From assembly GCF_027490375.1 (NCBI RefSeq), contig NZ_JAIXYH010000060.1, forward strand, positions 39,671 to 103,670: a DNA stretch of 64,000 nucleotides. The letters run 5' to 3'. The notes below the pieces were generated by a model that saw only the letters and a program-made list of their open reading frames with translations, was not told where the DNA came from and ran no database searches. The position numbers and the translations under genes were made by a program. Shown here one piece after another: positions 1 to 8,234 of the stretch (position 1 is its first letter; every line of letters begins with the position of its first letter). This stretch comes from Flavobacterium sp. (GTDB lineage Bacteria > Bacteroidota > Bacteroidia > Flavobacteriales > Flavobacteriaceae).

Positions 1-229
1 GGTTTTCGATGCCGAGCGATTTAAGTTGGTCGAGCTCGTTTATTAAGCGTTTTTGATTGGCAGTTCCAATTCCCAAAAGCGCTCCGTACCAGTAGTTTGT
101 GCCCACATAGTGGTATGGTTTTCCGTTGCGAATAAACTTTCCGTCTTCGATTTTGATGAAGCTATGCTGCGCAAAACTGTTGATGCACAGAAATAGTGTG
201 GCTAGAATTGCGAAAGGAAACTTTTTCAT
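1..229 (-). CDS. GH5 (subfamily 7-like) beta-mannanase/mannosidase, N-terminus only
   Basis: Only the first 76 residues are in the window; the gene runs off the left edge. The start is the ATG at 229-227, four bases after the stop of the GH26 gene upstream in the same operon. It begins with a type I signal peptide (MKKFPF, hydrophobic core, cleavage near SFA-Q). The mature part has the pattern NGKPYHYVGTNYWYG, which is typical of the first strand of GH5 subfamily 7 enzymes cutting beta-1,4-mannan. The catalytic glutamates lie outside the window, so activity cannot be judged. Position in a mannan operon supports the family call. Confidence 0.75.
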   Translation of the reverse strand, partial: MKKFPFAILATLFLCINSFAQHSFIKIEDGKFIRNGKPYHYVGTNYWYGALLGIGTANQKRLINELDQLKSLGIEN

Positions 230-233
230 GAGC

Positions 234-1460
234 TTAATTTTGTGGTAAGGTATATAAATCGGGTAAATCGTTTTGCAGCAAACATTTCGCTTTGTTTGAG
301 AATACTAAGAAATCGGCTGCATTCGGATTTGCTGGCGTTGGTACGTAGTAACTGTTTTGATAGTTATACCAAAACATGATGAACGCAATTTCTGGGTTGT
401 TTTTACTGATTGTCGTGTAGGCGTAATTCGAAAACCAGCCGTCGATGGGTGCGTTGCTGTTGTTCACCAAATACCCTGTTTCGGTAAATGCAGCAATTTT
501 TACTTTATTAACAGCTAAATCGGAGATCATTTTTAGCTTAGCGTTTGCTCGGTCGGCACCCGCAGTTCCTTGTCCGTTTCCTAAATCTCCGTAGTTGTCT
601 ATTCCCAAAACATCTACGTATTCGTCGCCGGGATAACGACTTAAGTACGATGCGCTATTACTGTATGTATTGTCGGGAGCGAAAGAGTAGAGTACATTAT
701 GTACATTTTTAACGTCTCGCAAGTAGGTAACTGTAAATTGGAACACAGCTTTGTATTCTTCGGCGGTGCAGTAATTTTGACCCCACCAAAACCAATTTCC
801 GTCGAATTCGTGAAACGGTCTGAAGATTACTGGAATTTTAGTTCCGTCGGGCGCTGTTAGGCTGTTGAGCACTTGCGCTACTTTATCGAGTTTTGTTTTG
901 TACCAGTCGTGAAAGGCTCCGTTTGGAAGTAAGCCACGAAATGCTGTTGCTTTTTGTTGATCGGTCATGTCACTGGCGTAGAAGCTTTCTTCGTTATAAG
1001 GTTCGCGTAAATGCCAGCAAAAAATGTTTATCATGCCTTTGTTGAACGCTTCTTTGGTGTCGGCAATAATCTTATTTTCTTGTTGTACAAACCAATTGTT
1101 TGATGGATTGTTTTTGTCGGTAATGAACATGAAATCAGAACCTAACAATCCGGGGTCGCTACCAGTTGTTTTTTTGATATCCGACATGTTTCGATTGTCT
1201 TGGTAAAAGAAATTGAAAGCATCTTGATGACCAATGATCGTTTTTGTTTTAGACAGTTTTTTTAGGTTGTAGAATAGTGCCACGGTTTCTACGGTAGCGT
1301 TTGGGTCGGCCATGTAGGTTCTAGCGTTAGCCACGGTAAGGGCATCGCTGGGCGTTGGGTCTGGTTCAGGCACTTCATTTTGCGTATCCGAACCATCGCC
1401 GCCGCTAGAACAAGCGATGCATAGTAAACTTCCCCACAGTACGTAAATCAACTTTTTCAT
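234..1460 (-). CDS. GH26 endo-beta-1,4-mannanase, lipoprotein
   Basis: A 408-residue GH26 enzyme. The N-terminus is a lipoprotein signal with acceptor Cys17 (CIAC) followed by a Gly/Asp/Ser-rich linker, so it should be membrane-anchored, probably at the outer membrane. The GH26 signature GHQDAF is at 77-82. The acid/base glutamate is E218 in RPFHEFDGNWFWWG and the nucleophile is E327 in FTETGY, so the fold looks catalytically complete. The family cuts internal mannan linkages. Its ATG overlaps the TGA of the upstream epimerase gene (ATGA), indicating translational coupling. It is only moderately similar to the other GH26 at 5803-6963, so the two may differ in exo/endo mode or location. Confidence 0.92.
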   Translation of the reverse strand: MKKLIYVLWGSLLCIACSSGGDGSDTQNEVPEPDPTPSDALTVANARTYMADPNATVETVALFYNLKKLSKTKTIIGHQDAFNFFYQDNRNMSDIKKTTGSDPGLLGSDFMFITDKNNPSNNWFVQQENKIIADTKEAFNKGMINIFCWHLREPYNEESFYASDMTDQQKATAFRGLLPNGAFHDWYKTKLDKVAQVLNSLTAPDGTKIPVIFRPFHEFDGNWFWWGQNYCTAEEYKAVFQFTVTYLRDVKNVHNVLYSFAPDNTYSNSASYLSRYPGDEYVDVLGIDNYGDLGNGQGTAGADRANAKLKMISDLAVNKVKIAAFTETGYLVNNSNAPIDGWFSNYAYTTISKNNPEIAFIMFWYNYQNSYYVPTPANPNAADFLVFSNKAKCLLQNDLPDLYTLPQN

Positions 1461-2656
1461 TTGTTTTCTTTATTTAGTTTTAGCAATTCAATGCAAGCTC
1501 GTCCGTTGTGATAAGGACATTTCCAGATACCTACTTTATCTTGATTCATTTTCGACTTGTCTTCTAAAATTCCCCAAAGCCATTCGCCGTTTTCATGATC
1601 GAGAATGTATTTTTCAGTGAAAGCCAGGTTTTCGATTACGGCATTTAAGTACTTTTCGCCGTTCGTAAGTTTGTAGGCGCAGTGCATGCCCAACCAAAAT
1701 TCGGCTTGAGGCCACCAGTGCTTTTCGCGAATCAGCTTGTTTTCGTTTAGATCAAATTCATACCAGAGTCCACCGTCCGAATCGACACCTTTAAAACAGG
1801 CTTGAGCTAAGTTAACGGCAATTTCGCGGTATCGGTTGATGTAATTTTCGTCTTTAACTTGTTCGGTACACCACAGCAGCAACCAAGCAGCTTCAATATC
1901 GTGACCAAATGAAATAACGCTTTTGGTTTCTGTCCACGTTTCGGAAAAGAACAAATTTAAATGCCAATGCTTTTTGTTGATGAAATGTTCTTCGATAACA
2001 TCGAGCAAATTTTGAATGCGTTCTTTTAAATAGGCTGATGGTGCAACTTTATACAAATTTGCATAGGCTTCAACGATATGCAAATGCGTATTCATAGTCT
2101 TTTTTTCGTTGACGTCTTTATCGCTTAATCGAAAATCGGATAGCGGTTTCCAGTTTTCTGTAAAAGCTTCAAAATAACCGTTGTATTCGCTATCGAAGCT
2201 GTATTTTTCGATTTTCGTCAACAGGTCGTTTGCCATAGCTAAAGCTTGTGCGTTTTTACTTACAGCGTAGTACGAAGCGCAGCCGTAAATGGTAAAAGCA
2301 AGTGCATAAATTTGATTTTTACGTTCGCTCGGAACTCCAGTTGCGGTAACGCTCCAATAAATGCCATTTTTATGGTAGAAATTGGTTTCAATGTAGCGAT
2401 AAGCCCATTCGGCAACGTACAAATATTTGGTGTTTCCCGTTAGCTGATATGCTTCGGAAAAGGTGTATAAAATCCGCGCATGCAATACGGAACCTTTGTC
2501 TGCTTGCCAATTTTTATTGTCTTGCGCATCAATTTGTCCGATAAAACCGCCGTTTTTTTCATCGATGGTTTCTCGCATCCAATACGCGAGTATATCATCG
2601 AGCATTTTTTGCAAACGATTTATATCTATTGTGTTTTGATGCGTGGGTGTATTCAT
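1457..2656 (-). CDS. AGE-family 2-epimerase, likely mannobiose 2-epimerase
   Basis: Family members interconvert the reducing-end sugar of beta-1,4-linked disaccharides at C2. Beside a GH130 mannosylglucose phosphorylase the expected reaction is mannobiose to 4-O-mannosyl-glucose in the cytoplasm. The chosen start gives 399 residues, the usual length for cellobiose/mannobiose 2-epimerases; an in-frame start at 2761 would lie inside the upstream gene and adds a tail unlike the family. Visible motifs are MNTHLHIVEAY (188-198), GHDIEAAWLL (251-260), KHWWPQAEFW (312-321) and CPYHNGR (380-386). The probable catalytic histidines H252 and H383 are 131 residues apart, the same spacing as in the Ruminococcus albus enzyme. 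No signal peptide. An N-acylglucosamine epimerase role fits the context less well. Confidence 0.88.
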   Translation of the reverse strand: MNTPTHQNTIDINRLQKMLDDILAYWMRETIDEKNGGFIGQIDAQDNKNWQADKGSVLHARILYTFSEAYQLTGNTKYLYVAEWAYRYIETNFYHKNGIYWSVTATGVPSERKNQIYALAFTIYGCASYYAVSKNAQALAMANDLLTKIEKYSFDSEYNGYFEAFTENWKPLSDFRLSDKDVNEKKTMNTHLHIVEAYANLYKVAPSAYLKERIQNLLDVIEEHFINKKHWHLNLFFSETWTETKSVISFGHDIEAAWLLLWCTEQVKDENYINRYREIAVNLAQACFKGVDSDGGLWYEFDLNENKLIREKHWWPQAEFWLGMHCAYKLTNGEKYLNAVIENLAFTEKYILDHENGEWLWGILEDKSKMNQDKVGIWKCPYHNGRACIELLKLNKENK

Positions 2657-2670
2657 GAAAACTGTTGCTA

Positions 2671-3858
2671 TTATTTGAAGTTCTTGTTGCGTTCGATTAA
2701 GTCGAGTATCGTTCGCACAGATCCGCCCGAGGTATAAGTATCTACAGGTGAGTTTTTGCAATAGTCTACTAGTTTTTCTACTGTTGAGGTAGCTACATGC
2801 AAACGCGTATCAGACGATGCATAGTAAATGTAAACGTCGCCGTTTTCCTCAGCAATCCAACCGTTGGAGAACAAAACGTTAGAAACATCGCCGATGCGTT
2901 CGTCGTTTTGAGGTGCCATAAAATGTCCGGCTGGTTTATAAATCACCCGACCGATATCGTTCAAATCAGTCATAAACAAGTAAAGTGTATATCGCAAACC
3001 AGCAGCGGTATTTCGAACGCCGTGGGCTAAATGTAGCCAGCCTTCGCTGGTTTTAATAGGCGCAGGTCCTAAACCGTTTTTAAGTTCGTAAACGGTATGA
3101 TAGCTTTTTCCGAAGATGATTTGTTCGTTTTCAACAACCGGATTTTTCATATCGGTAATGAAACCCAATCCGATGCCACCGCCGCTTCCCACGTCGATAA
3201 AGCCATCTTGCGGACGCGTATAAATGGCGTATTTTCCGTCGACGAATTCCGGGTGAATGACAACATTTCGCTGCTGACCGCTGTTTGAGATGAGGTCGGG
3301 AAGTCGTTCGAAGTGGATTAAATCTTTGGTTCGTACGATTCCGGCGTTAGCCACAGCTGAACTCGTGTCGTTTGCAGGAGCATTTGGATCTTTGCGCTCG
3401 GTGCAAAAGATTCCGTAAATCCAACCGTCTTCATGTGCCACCAAGCGCATATCGTATACATTGGTGTCGGGGTTTCCTGGGATTTCTGGAATAACGCAGG
3501 GTTTGTCCCAAAAACGGAAGTTATCCACACCATTTTCACTTTCTGCCATAGCAAAAAACGATTTCCGATCATTTCCTTCTACGCGCACGCAAACCAAAAA
3601 CTTGCCGTTCCATTTCATTGCACCGGCATTGAATGTTGCGTTGAAACCGATACGTTCCATTCCGTGCGGATTTGTTTCGGCATTCAAATCATAGCGCCAA
3701 TGAATAGGCACATGATTTTCGGTTACAACCGGATTTTTATATCGCGAGTAGATGCCATTTCCGTGTAATAATTTTTGGTTCTTTGTAGCTAAGAACAGTT
3801 CATGCTGTTTCATAAGTTCAGCATAATTCGGAATTCGTGTGATTTGTTCAGTAATCAT
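2671..3858 (-). CDS. GH130 4-O-beta-D-mannosyl-D-glucose phosphorylase
   Basis: A 395-residue cytoplasmic protein with no signal peptide. The segment NPHGMERIGFNATFNAGA (63-80) and the stretch VEGNDRKSFFAMAES are typical of GH130 subfamily 1. D136 in YDMRLV is the likely catalytic acid. The family phosphorolyses mannosyl-glucose to mannose-1-phosphate and glucose, conserving bond energy. With the adjacent epimerase this gives the two-step mannobiose pathway described in Bacteroides and Ruminococcus. It lies 11 bases after the symporter gene and 14 bases before the epimerase, all on the minus strand, so one transcript is likely. Confidence 0.92.
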   Translation of the reverse strand: MITEQITRIPNYAELMKQHELFLATKNQKLLHGNGIYSRYKNPVVTENHVPIHWRYDLNAETNPHGMERIGFNATFNAGAMKWNGKFLVCVRVEGNDRKSFFAMAESENGVDNFRFWDKPCVIPEIPGNPDTNVYDMRLVAHEDGWIYGIFCTERKDPNAPANDTSSAVANAGIVRTKDLIHFERLPDLISNSGQQRNVVIHPEFVDGKYAIYTRPQDGFIDVGSGGGIGLGFITDMKNPVVENEQIIFGKSYHTVYELKNGLGPAPIKTSEGWLHLAHGVRNTAAGLRYTLYLFMTDLNDIGRVIYKPAGHFMAPQNDERIGDVSNVLFSNGWIAEENGDVYIYYASSDTRLHVATSTVEKLVDYCKNSPVDTYTSGGSVRTILDLIERNKNFK

Positions 3859-3869
3859 TCCTTGTAATA

Positions 3870-5792
3870 TTAAAAGTCAGATAATCGGTTCCACCAAGTT
3901 TTTCGCATAATGACAGCGATTGTTAAGAATCCAGCTAAAATGATGCTCACTGCCGACCAGTTAGATAAAATAACGTACATAGGAAGTAACGTTAGTAAAA
4001 TCTGTCCGGTAATGCCAAGCAAAACATTTAAGGCATTCCACTTGATGTTTTTATTAGGTTCAATAGATTCGGTTTTAGAAATTTCATCGCGAATAGGTTT
4101 CCAAAATCCCCACGGACGTACGTCTTTGTAGAATTTTATGAGTACGTCGCGCTCGGTTGGAGGAGCCGCATACGTTCCGGCGATACACCCAATGAGCTGA
4201 ATCACGATAAAGATGGGGAAGAAATACAGCATTCGCGTTCCGTCAAAGTAGTCGGTGATGTTTAAAACCGAGAGGGCAGGAGGAATAGCGCTGGCAATAA
4301 TACCTACCAGCATGCCCCAGAAGTAGCCGCTGGCATTAAAGCGCCACCAATACCATTTTAGTACGTTTGCGCAGACAAAACCTCCGTAAAGTCCGGCCGT
4401 TATGATGTTGAAAATCATGTTTACGTCCTTAATCAGTAGGCCTAATCCGACACCAAGAATTACCATGAGCGTTCCGGCTAAATAACTGGCGTTGATTGTT
4501 TTTGAGCGAGTTGCGCTTGGATTAATGTATTTTAGGTATAAATCGTTAACGATATAGGCTTGTCCCGCATTGAGTGTTCCGGAGAAATTACTCATAAACG
4601 CTCCCAAGAATCCAGCCAATACCAATCCTACTAGGCCCGTTGGTAAGTGTGTATTGATCACAGCTGGCATGATGCTTTCGAAGTTGATGTCGCTACCCGT
4701 TTTCGACAGCGGAAGTTCGTTGAAGTATAAAATACCGAGTGTGCACAATCCCATGACCATGAAATAACGTATGGGCAGTAGAATGATGGAGATGAATCCA
4801 CTCATTTTACTAGCTTCCTCGGGCGATTTGGTGCTAAGAATTTTCTGGCAATCGTAATTTGGTGCTGGTCCCGCCATGCTTTTCAATACGCCGGAAAAGA
4901 ACATCATTCCTACGATAGCTGAAAAGAACTTATAGCCGTCGGATTCGAGTTTCGAAGCTGCGGCAGCAAGTTTGTCTTCCCAATTCAAACCTAATTCACT
5001 ACCAAAGAAGGGCGAATCCCAGCCCAAAGGCATACGATCGGTTAACACTACTTGCGATTCGGCTAAATGTTGCATCGCAATAACGCCAACGAATAACGAA
5101 CACACGATCATTATCATGTATTTGATGAAATCGGCCAATACAATCCCGTGCATACCGCCGATAATGCTGTAAAAAGTAGCGACTAAACATATGCTCACTC
5201 CGTAAAATTGTGCCGTAAAATCTTTTGCATGGTCTAATTCGGCAGCGAAGTTCGGGTTGGTTTCTGGATTGGTGTCGATTGAAAAGTCGAGAAAGGGCAC
5301 GACTTCTTTAATGGTTTCGTAGGGTATAAAAATTTCAAGGAATTCGCCAACGCCAACAAAAGCGTACGCCATATAGCCAATGCAAAGCATGAGTGCAAAA
5401 ATTACTACGATGGCATGACTTCCGCGAACGCCTTTGTCTGAAAATCCGAATCGGGTTCCAAGCCATTCAGCACCGGTAGTTGCGTTACTTCTTCGAAGCC
5501 ATTTGCTGAGAAAAACCATCAGAAATACCTGATTGAAAACGGGCCACATCCAAGGAATCCAAACGCTTTTAAATCCGTACAGAAAGGCCATGCTTACGAG
5601 TAACATTGTGCCTGAAATATCAAACATATCGCTTGCGTCGCTAAGACCAAGCATGTACCAAGGCAATTTTTTTCCGCCAAGTAAGTAGCTGTCTTTACTT
5701 TTCTTTGCTTGGTTTTTCATGATGATGCCAATGACAACCATCATTAAGAAGTAAACGACAATTATAGAAATATCAAAAGTGGTTAGGTTCAT
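3870..5792 (-). CDS. Sodium:solute symporter (SSS family), probable manno-oligosaccharide importer
   Basis: A 640-residue polytopic inner-membrane protein with about 14 hydrophobic segments. The N-terminal pattern SYLLGGKKLPWYMLGLSDASDMFD is the family hallmark after the first helix. SSS proteins couple substrate entry to sodium. The substrate cannot be read from sequence. Its place ten bases after a GH26 gene and just before the phosphorylase/epimerase pair makes mannobiose or short manno-oligosaccharides the best guess, bringing the disaccharide into the cytoplasm where those enzymes act. The charged cytoplasmic loop near residues 560-590 is a common feature of longer members. Confidence 0.87.
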   Translation of the reverse strand: MNLTTFDISIIVVYFLMMVVIGIIMKNQAKKSKDSYLLGGKKLPWYMLGLSDASDMFDISGTMLLVSMAFLYGFKSVWIPWMWPVFNQVFLMVFLSKWLRRSNATTGAEWLGTRFGFSDKGVRGSHAIVVIFALMLCIGYMAYAFVGVGEFLEIFIPYETIKEVVPFLDFSIDTNPETNPNFAAELDHAKDFTAQFYGVSICLVATFYSIIGGMHGIVLADFIKYMIMIVCSLFVGVIAMQHLAESQVVLTDRMPLGWDSPFFGSELGLNWEDKLAAAASKLESDGYKFFSAIVGMMFFSGVLKSMAGPAPNYDCQKILSTKSPEEASKMSGFISIILLPIRYFMVMGLCTLGILYFNELPLSKTGSDINFESIMPAVINTHLPTGLVGLVLAGFLGAFMSNFSGTLNAGQAYIVNDLYLKYINPSATRSKTINASYLAGTLMVILGVGLGLLIKDVNMIFNIITAGLYGGFVCANVLKWYWWRFNASGYFWGMLVGIIASAIPPALSVLNITDYFDGTRMLYFFPIFIVIQLIGCIAGTYAAPPTERDVLIKFYKDVRPWGFWKPIRDEISKTESIEPNKNIKWNALNVLLGITGQILLTLLPMYVILSNWSAVSIILAGFLTIAVIMRKTWWNRLSDF

Positions 5793-5802
5793 AGCGGCCG
5801 AT

Positions 5803-6963
5803 TTATTGCTTTAAAAGTTCAGAATAAATCTTGAGCTTGCTTAGATCTTTCTGGAAAAATGTATTGGTATGGTCGTAGTATTTTTGAAAATCTGGATTTG
5901 AAGGATGACCAGCATATGGTGCATAGTAGTGCATCTTTTTTTCTTGTTCTTGCCAGCCGTGGTTTCGCCAAACTAAAACAAAAGATACGGGAAATCCGTT
6001 CGTTATTTTTTGAAGAGATTGTGTCCAGAACGTCGGTTTTGGAATTTGTTCATAACCAATCTCAGCAATTGCGATAACTTTATTGTGTTTGTCAGCAAAT
6101 TGTGTCATGATTTCCAGTTGTTTACGGCAGTCGTTCACCCATTCTGTTAAGGTTTTGCCGCCTTGGTTGGCGTATTTGTCGTAGCTCACTAAATCTACGT
6201 AGTTATCTCCTGGATAATATTCCTCAAATGCTTCGATTGATTGAAAGTCGGCCGTATTATAAACAAACAGTAAATGGTTTAGTTTCTTTTCTTTCACAAG
6301 GTAATCGAAGGTGAATTTCCAGATTGCTTTGAAATCTGCGGGACTTGCTACATTTTGGCACCACCAAAACCAAGTACCGGTAAGTTCGTGAAAAGGGCGG
6401 TATAAGATTGGAACCATTTTTCCGTCGCTTCCTTTTAGATCGGCTAAGAAATTAGCGGCGTTGTCGAGCCATTTTTTATATAGCTCGTGTTTGTTGCCGC
6501 CGGGTAAAATGCTGCTGAGTGAATTAGGTTTTACATCCCAAGAGTCGCCGGCAGTCAACGGATTATCCATGTGCCAGCTAAATGTTGATATTCCGCCCCG
6601 GTCGTAAATTTCGGTGATCCATTTTTTTGTTTTGGAGAAAGGAACTCCGTCGATGTCGTTTACCTCGTTGTGTTCCATACCGCCCAAATCCCAGCCATAA
6701 ACAGCAGGATAATCGCCTACAACATCTTTAATATCTGATCGCCCTTCTTCGTAACGCCAAGTTACTCCGTAGGCCAGCGCGTCTTGGTGGCCAAACATGA
6801 CACCTTTCTTTGCAAGAATTTTTAAGTTCTGAAGCAGCAAACGGGTTTCGGTAGTAGCATTTTTGTTTGCAGGCGTAATTATTTGTTTTTGTGCCTGACA
6901 ACTACTCACTAGAAGCAGAAGCGCCAAACTAATTCCTACATTATATAAGGAGTATCTTTTCAT
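5803..6963 (-). CDS. GH26 endo-beta-1,4-mannanase, lipoprotein, first gene of the left arm
   Basis: A 386-residue GH26 enzyme with a lipoprotein signal ending LLVSSC, acceptor Cys22. GHQDALAYG (58-66), acid/base E193 (RPFHELTGTWFWW) and nucleophile E301 (IAEIGYE) are all present. It is the first gene after the intergenic region shared with the araC-type gene and so probably leads the operon GH26-symporter-GH130-epimerase-GH26-GH5. Like B. fragilis ManA it may release mannobiose for the downstream pathway; this is inferred from context. The anchor could place it in the periplasm or on the cell surface. Confidence 0.92.
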   Translation of the reverse strand: MKRYSLYNVGISLALLLLVSSCQAQKQIITPANKNATTETRLLLQNLKILAKKGVMFGHQDALAYGVTWRYEEGRSDIKDVVGDYPAVYGWDLGGMEHNEVNDIDGVPFSKTKKWITEIYDRGGISTFSWHMDNPLTAGDSWDVKPNSLSSILPGGNKHELYKKWLDNAANFLADLKGSDGKMVPILYRPFHELTGTWFWWCQNVASPADFKAIWKFTFDYLVKEKKLNHLLFVYNTADFQSIEAFEEYYPGDNYVDLVSYDKYANQGGKTLTEWVNDCRKQLEIMTQFADKHNKVIAIAEIGYEQIPKPTFWTQSLQKITNGFPVSFVLVWRNHGWQEQEKKMHYYAPYAGHPSNPDFQKYYDHTNTFFQKDLSKLKIYSELLKQ

Positions 6964-7001
6964 TTATTTTTCAATTTTTTCGGATATCTGAAATTTATGT
7001 G

Positions 7002-7020
7002 GTAAAACTTTGTGTTTTAC
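7002..7020. promoter_or_regulatory. Inverted repeat in the leader of the GH26 operon
   Basis: Perfect 7-base arms GTAAAAC and GTTTTAC are separated by TTTGT. The repeat lies between the proposed promoter (7052-7080) and the GH26 start at 6963, so it would be in the 5' untranslated leader. It could be an operator half or an mRNA hairpin. AT-richness makes a chance origin possible. Confidence 0.35.
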
Positions 7021-7051
7021 TTAAAATATGGGTGTCAAAATTTAAGATTTT

Positions 7052-7080
7052 CAAATTTAGTTTTTGATGTTCAGGCAAAA
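7052..7080 (-). promoter_or_regulatory. Putative promoter of the GH26/mannan operon
   Basis: On the minus strand TAAATTTG (complement of 7052-7059) matches the Bacteroidota -7 consensus TAnnTTTG, and TTTTG (complement of 7076-7080) lies 16 bases upstream as a shortened -33 element. Transcription would start near 7045. The candidate regulator motif at 7083-7099 sits directly upstream. Confidence 0.5.
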
Positions 7081-7099
7081 TGATATTATTTTATCATTT
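7080..7099. promoter_or_regulatory. Candidate AraC-regulator operator, copy 1
   Basis: The 17 bases at 7083-7099 recur exactly, in the opposite orientation, at 8086-8102 upstream of susC. The site also has internal symmetry: TGATA (7081-7085) and TATCA (7092-7096). Both copies lie about 35-50 bases upstream of the presumed transcription starts of the two arms of the locus, as expected for an activator. Binding by the regulator encoded at 7140 is inference. Confidence 0.5.
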
Positions 7100-7139
7100 T
7101 TATATCATATAATTGCAGTCATTCTGACACTAATTAGTT

Positions 7140-8009
7140 ATGCAAACGTTTCACAGAGAGATTACACCCTTGTCTAAAGACGACAGTTTTCTTGTTTTCG
7201 ATCGAGTTAAAGACACCTTCGATTTTCCCATTCACTTTCATCCGGAGTTTGAAATTAACTTTATTTTCAATGGAAAAGGGGTCAAGCGGGTTGTTGGTGA
7301 TCACATCGATGAAATCGACGAAATTGAATTGGTTCTGGTTGGTCCTAATTTGCCGCACGGCTGGGAACTGTATCATTGCAAGAATAAGAATATTCATGAA
7401 ATTACCATTCAGTTTCATGGCGATTTATTTGATGAAGCTCTTTTATCCAGAAGGATTATGCTGCCTATAAAAGAGATGTTTAATCGGGCAAATCACGGCA
7501 TTCTTTTTTCGAAGAAAACGGCAATCGATTTAAAAGAGCGCATCCTAAATCTCTCTAAATTAGATGGAATGGATTATTTTTTAGAGACGATTTCGCTTTT
7601 GCACGACATGGCAAATTCAAGGAATCAGAAGTTGTTGTCGACATACACAGTTGAGACCGATCGTTTTGACGATTCCGATAAAATGAAGTTGGTTTACGAT
7701 TACGTGCAGCGCAAATTTTCAGATAAGATTACACTCGATGAGGTTTCCGACTTCGTTTCGATGAGCAAAGTTTCGTTTAATCGATTCATAAAAAAGCGCA
7801 CTGGAAAAACTTTTGTGAACTACGTAAACGACATTCGAGTTGGCTATGCTGCGCGCTGGTTAATCGAACGCGATTGGAGTATTTCAGAGATCGCATTTAA
7901 GTGCGGATTCAACAATATCGCGAACTTCAATCGTATTTTTAAAAGTTTGAAGAAGACTACTCCAAGTCAGTACCGCGACGAGTTTTACGGGATGAAGCGC
8001 TTCTTGTAG
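7140..8009 (+). CDS. AraC-family transcriptional regulator with cupin sensor domain
   Basis: A 289-residue protein with two parts. The N-terminal cupin-like sugar-sensing domain (about 1-160) contains HFHPEFEINFIFNGKG with H32 and H34 and the LPHGW motif (71-75). The C-terminal AraC DNA-binding domain (about 180-285) has two helix-turn-helix units, near 198-219 and 247-270; the second reads ISEIAFKCGFNNIANFNRIFK, a strong family match. It lies between the two arms of the mannan locus and is transcribed away from GH26. Most likely it activates both arms in response to manno-oligosaccharide. Bacteroides PULs more often use hybrid two-component or SusR regulators; AraC control is common in Flavobacterium. 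Confidence 0.92.
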   Translation: MQTFHREITPLSKDDSFLVFDRVKDTFDFPIHFHPEFEINFIFNGKGVKRVVGDHIDEIDEIELVLVGPNLPHGWELYHCKNKNIHEITIQFHGDLFDEALLSRRIMLPIKEMFNRANHGILFSKKTAIDLKERILNLSKLDGMDYFLETISLLHDMANSRNQKLLSTYTVETDRFDDSDKMKLVYDYVQRKFSDKITLDEVSDFVSMSKVSFNRFIKKRTGKTFVNYVNDIRVGYAARWLIERDWSISEIAFKCGFNNIANFNRIFKSLKKTTPSQYRDEFYGMKRFL

Positions 8010-8025
8010 CTGCATTTTTCGGTGG

Positions 8026-8139
8026 TATTATTTTGTCAAATACTATCAAATTTTTTACGAAATCGATAGAGAAAATAATAGTACTAAATGATAAAATAAT
8101 ATTAACATCTGAGGTTGATGTCTAGATAATTTTATAATC
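8026..8139 (+). promoter_or_regulatory. susC upstream control region with operator copy 2
   Basis: The 17-nt motif shared with 7083-7099 is at 8086-8102. A related copy in inverted orientation, TATTATTTTGTCA, is at 8026-8038 and pairs with TGATAAAATAATA at 8089-8101 with one mismatch. A weak -7-like element TAATTTTA is at 8127-8134, about 25 bases downstream. Inverted 8-mers GTCTAGAT (8120-8127) and ATCTAGAC (8219-8226) bracket the long leader before susC. Confidence 0.45.
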
Positions 8140-8234
8140 GTCAATTTTAACTCTGCTTATTTACAGAAAGTAGAATTTAAAACTTGAAAAAATGCTAATT
8201 AATCAAACCATTAACTAAATCTAGACAAAAAATC

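Noticed and set aside
1457..2656. N-acylglucosamine 2-epimerase or glucosamine pathway role for the AGE-family gene
   Set aside because: The residue spacing fits cellobiose/mannobiose 2-epimerases and the neighbours are a mannan phosphorylase and mannanases.
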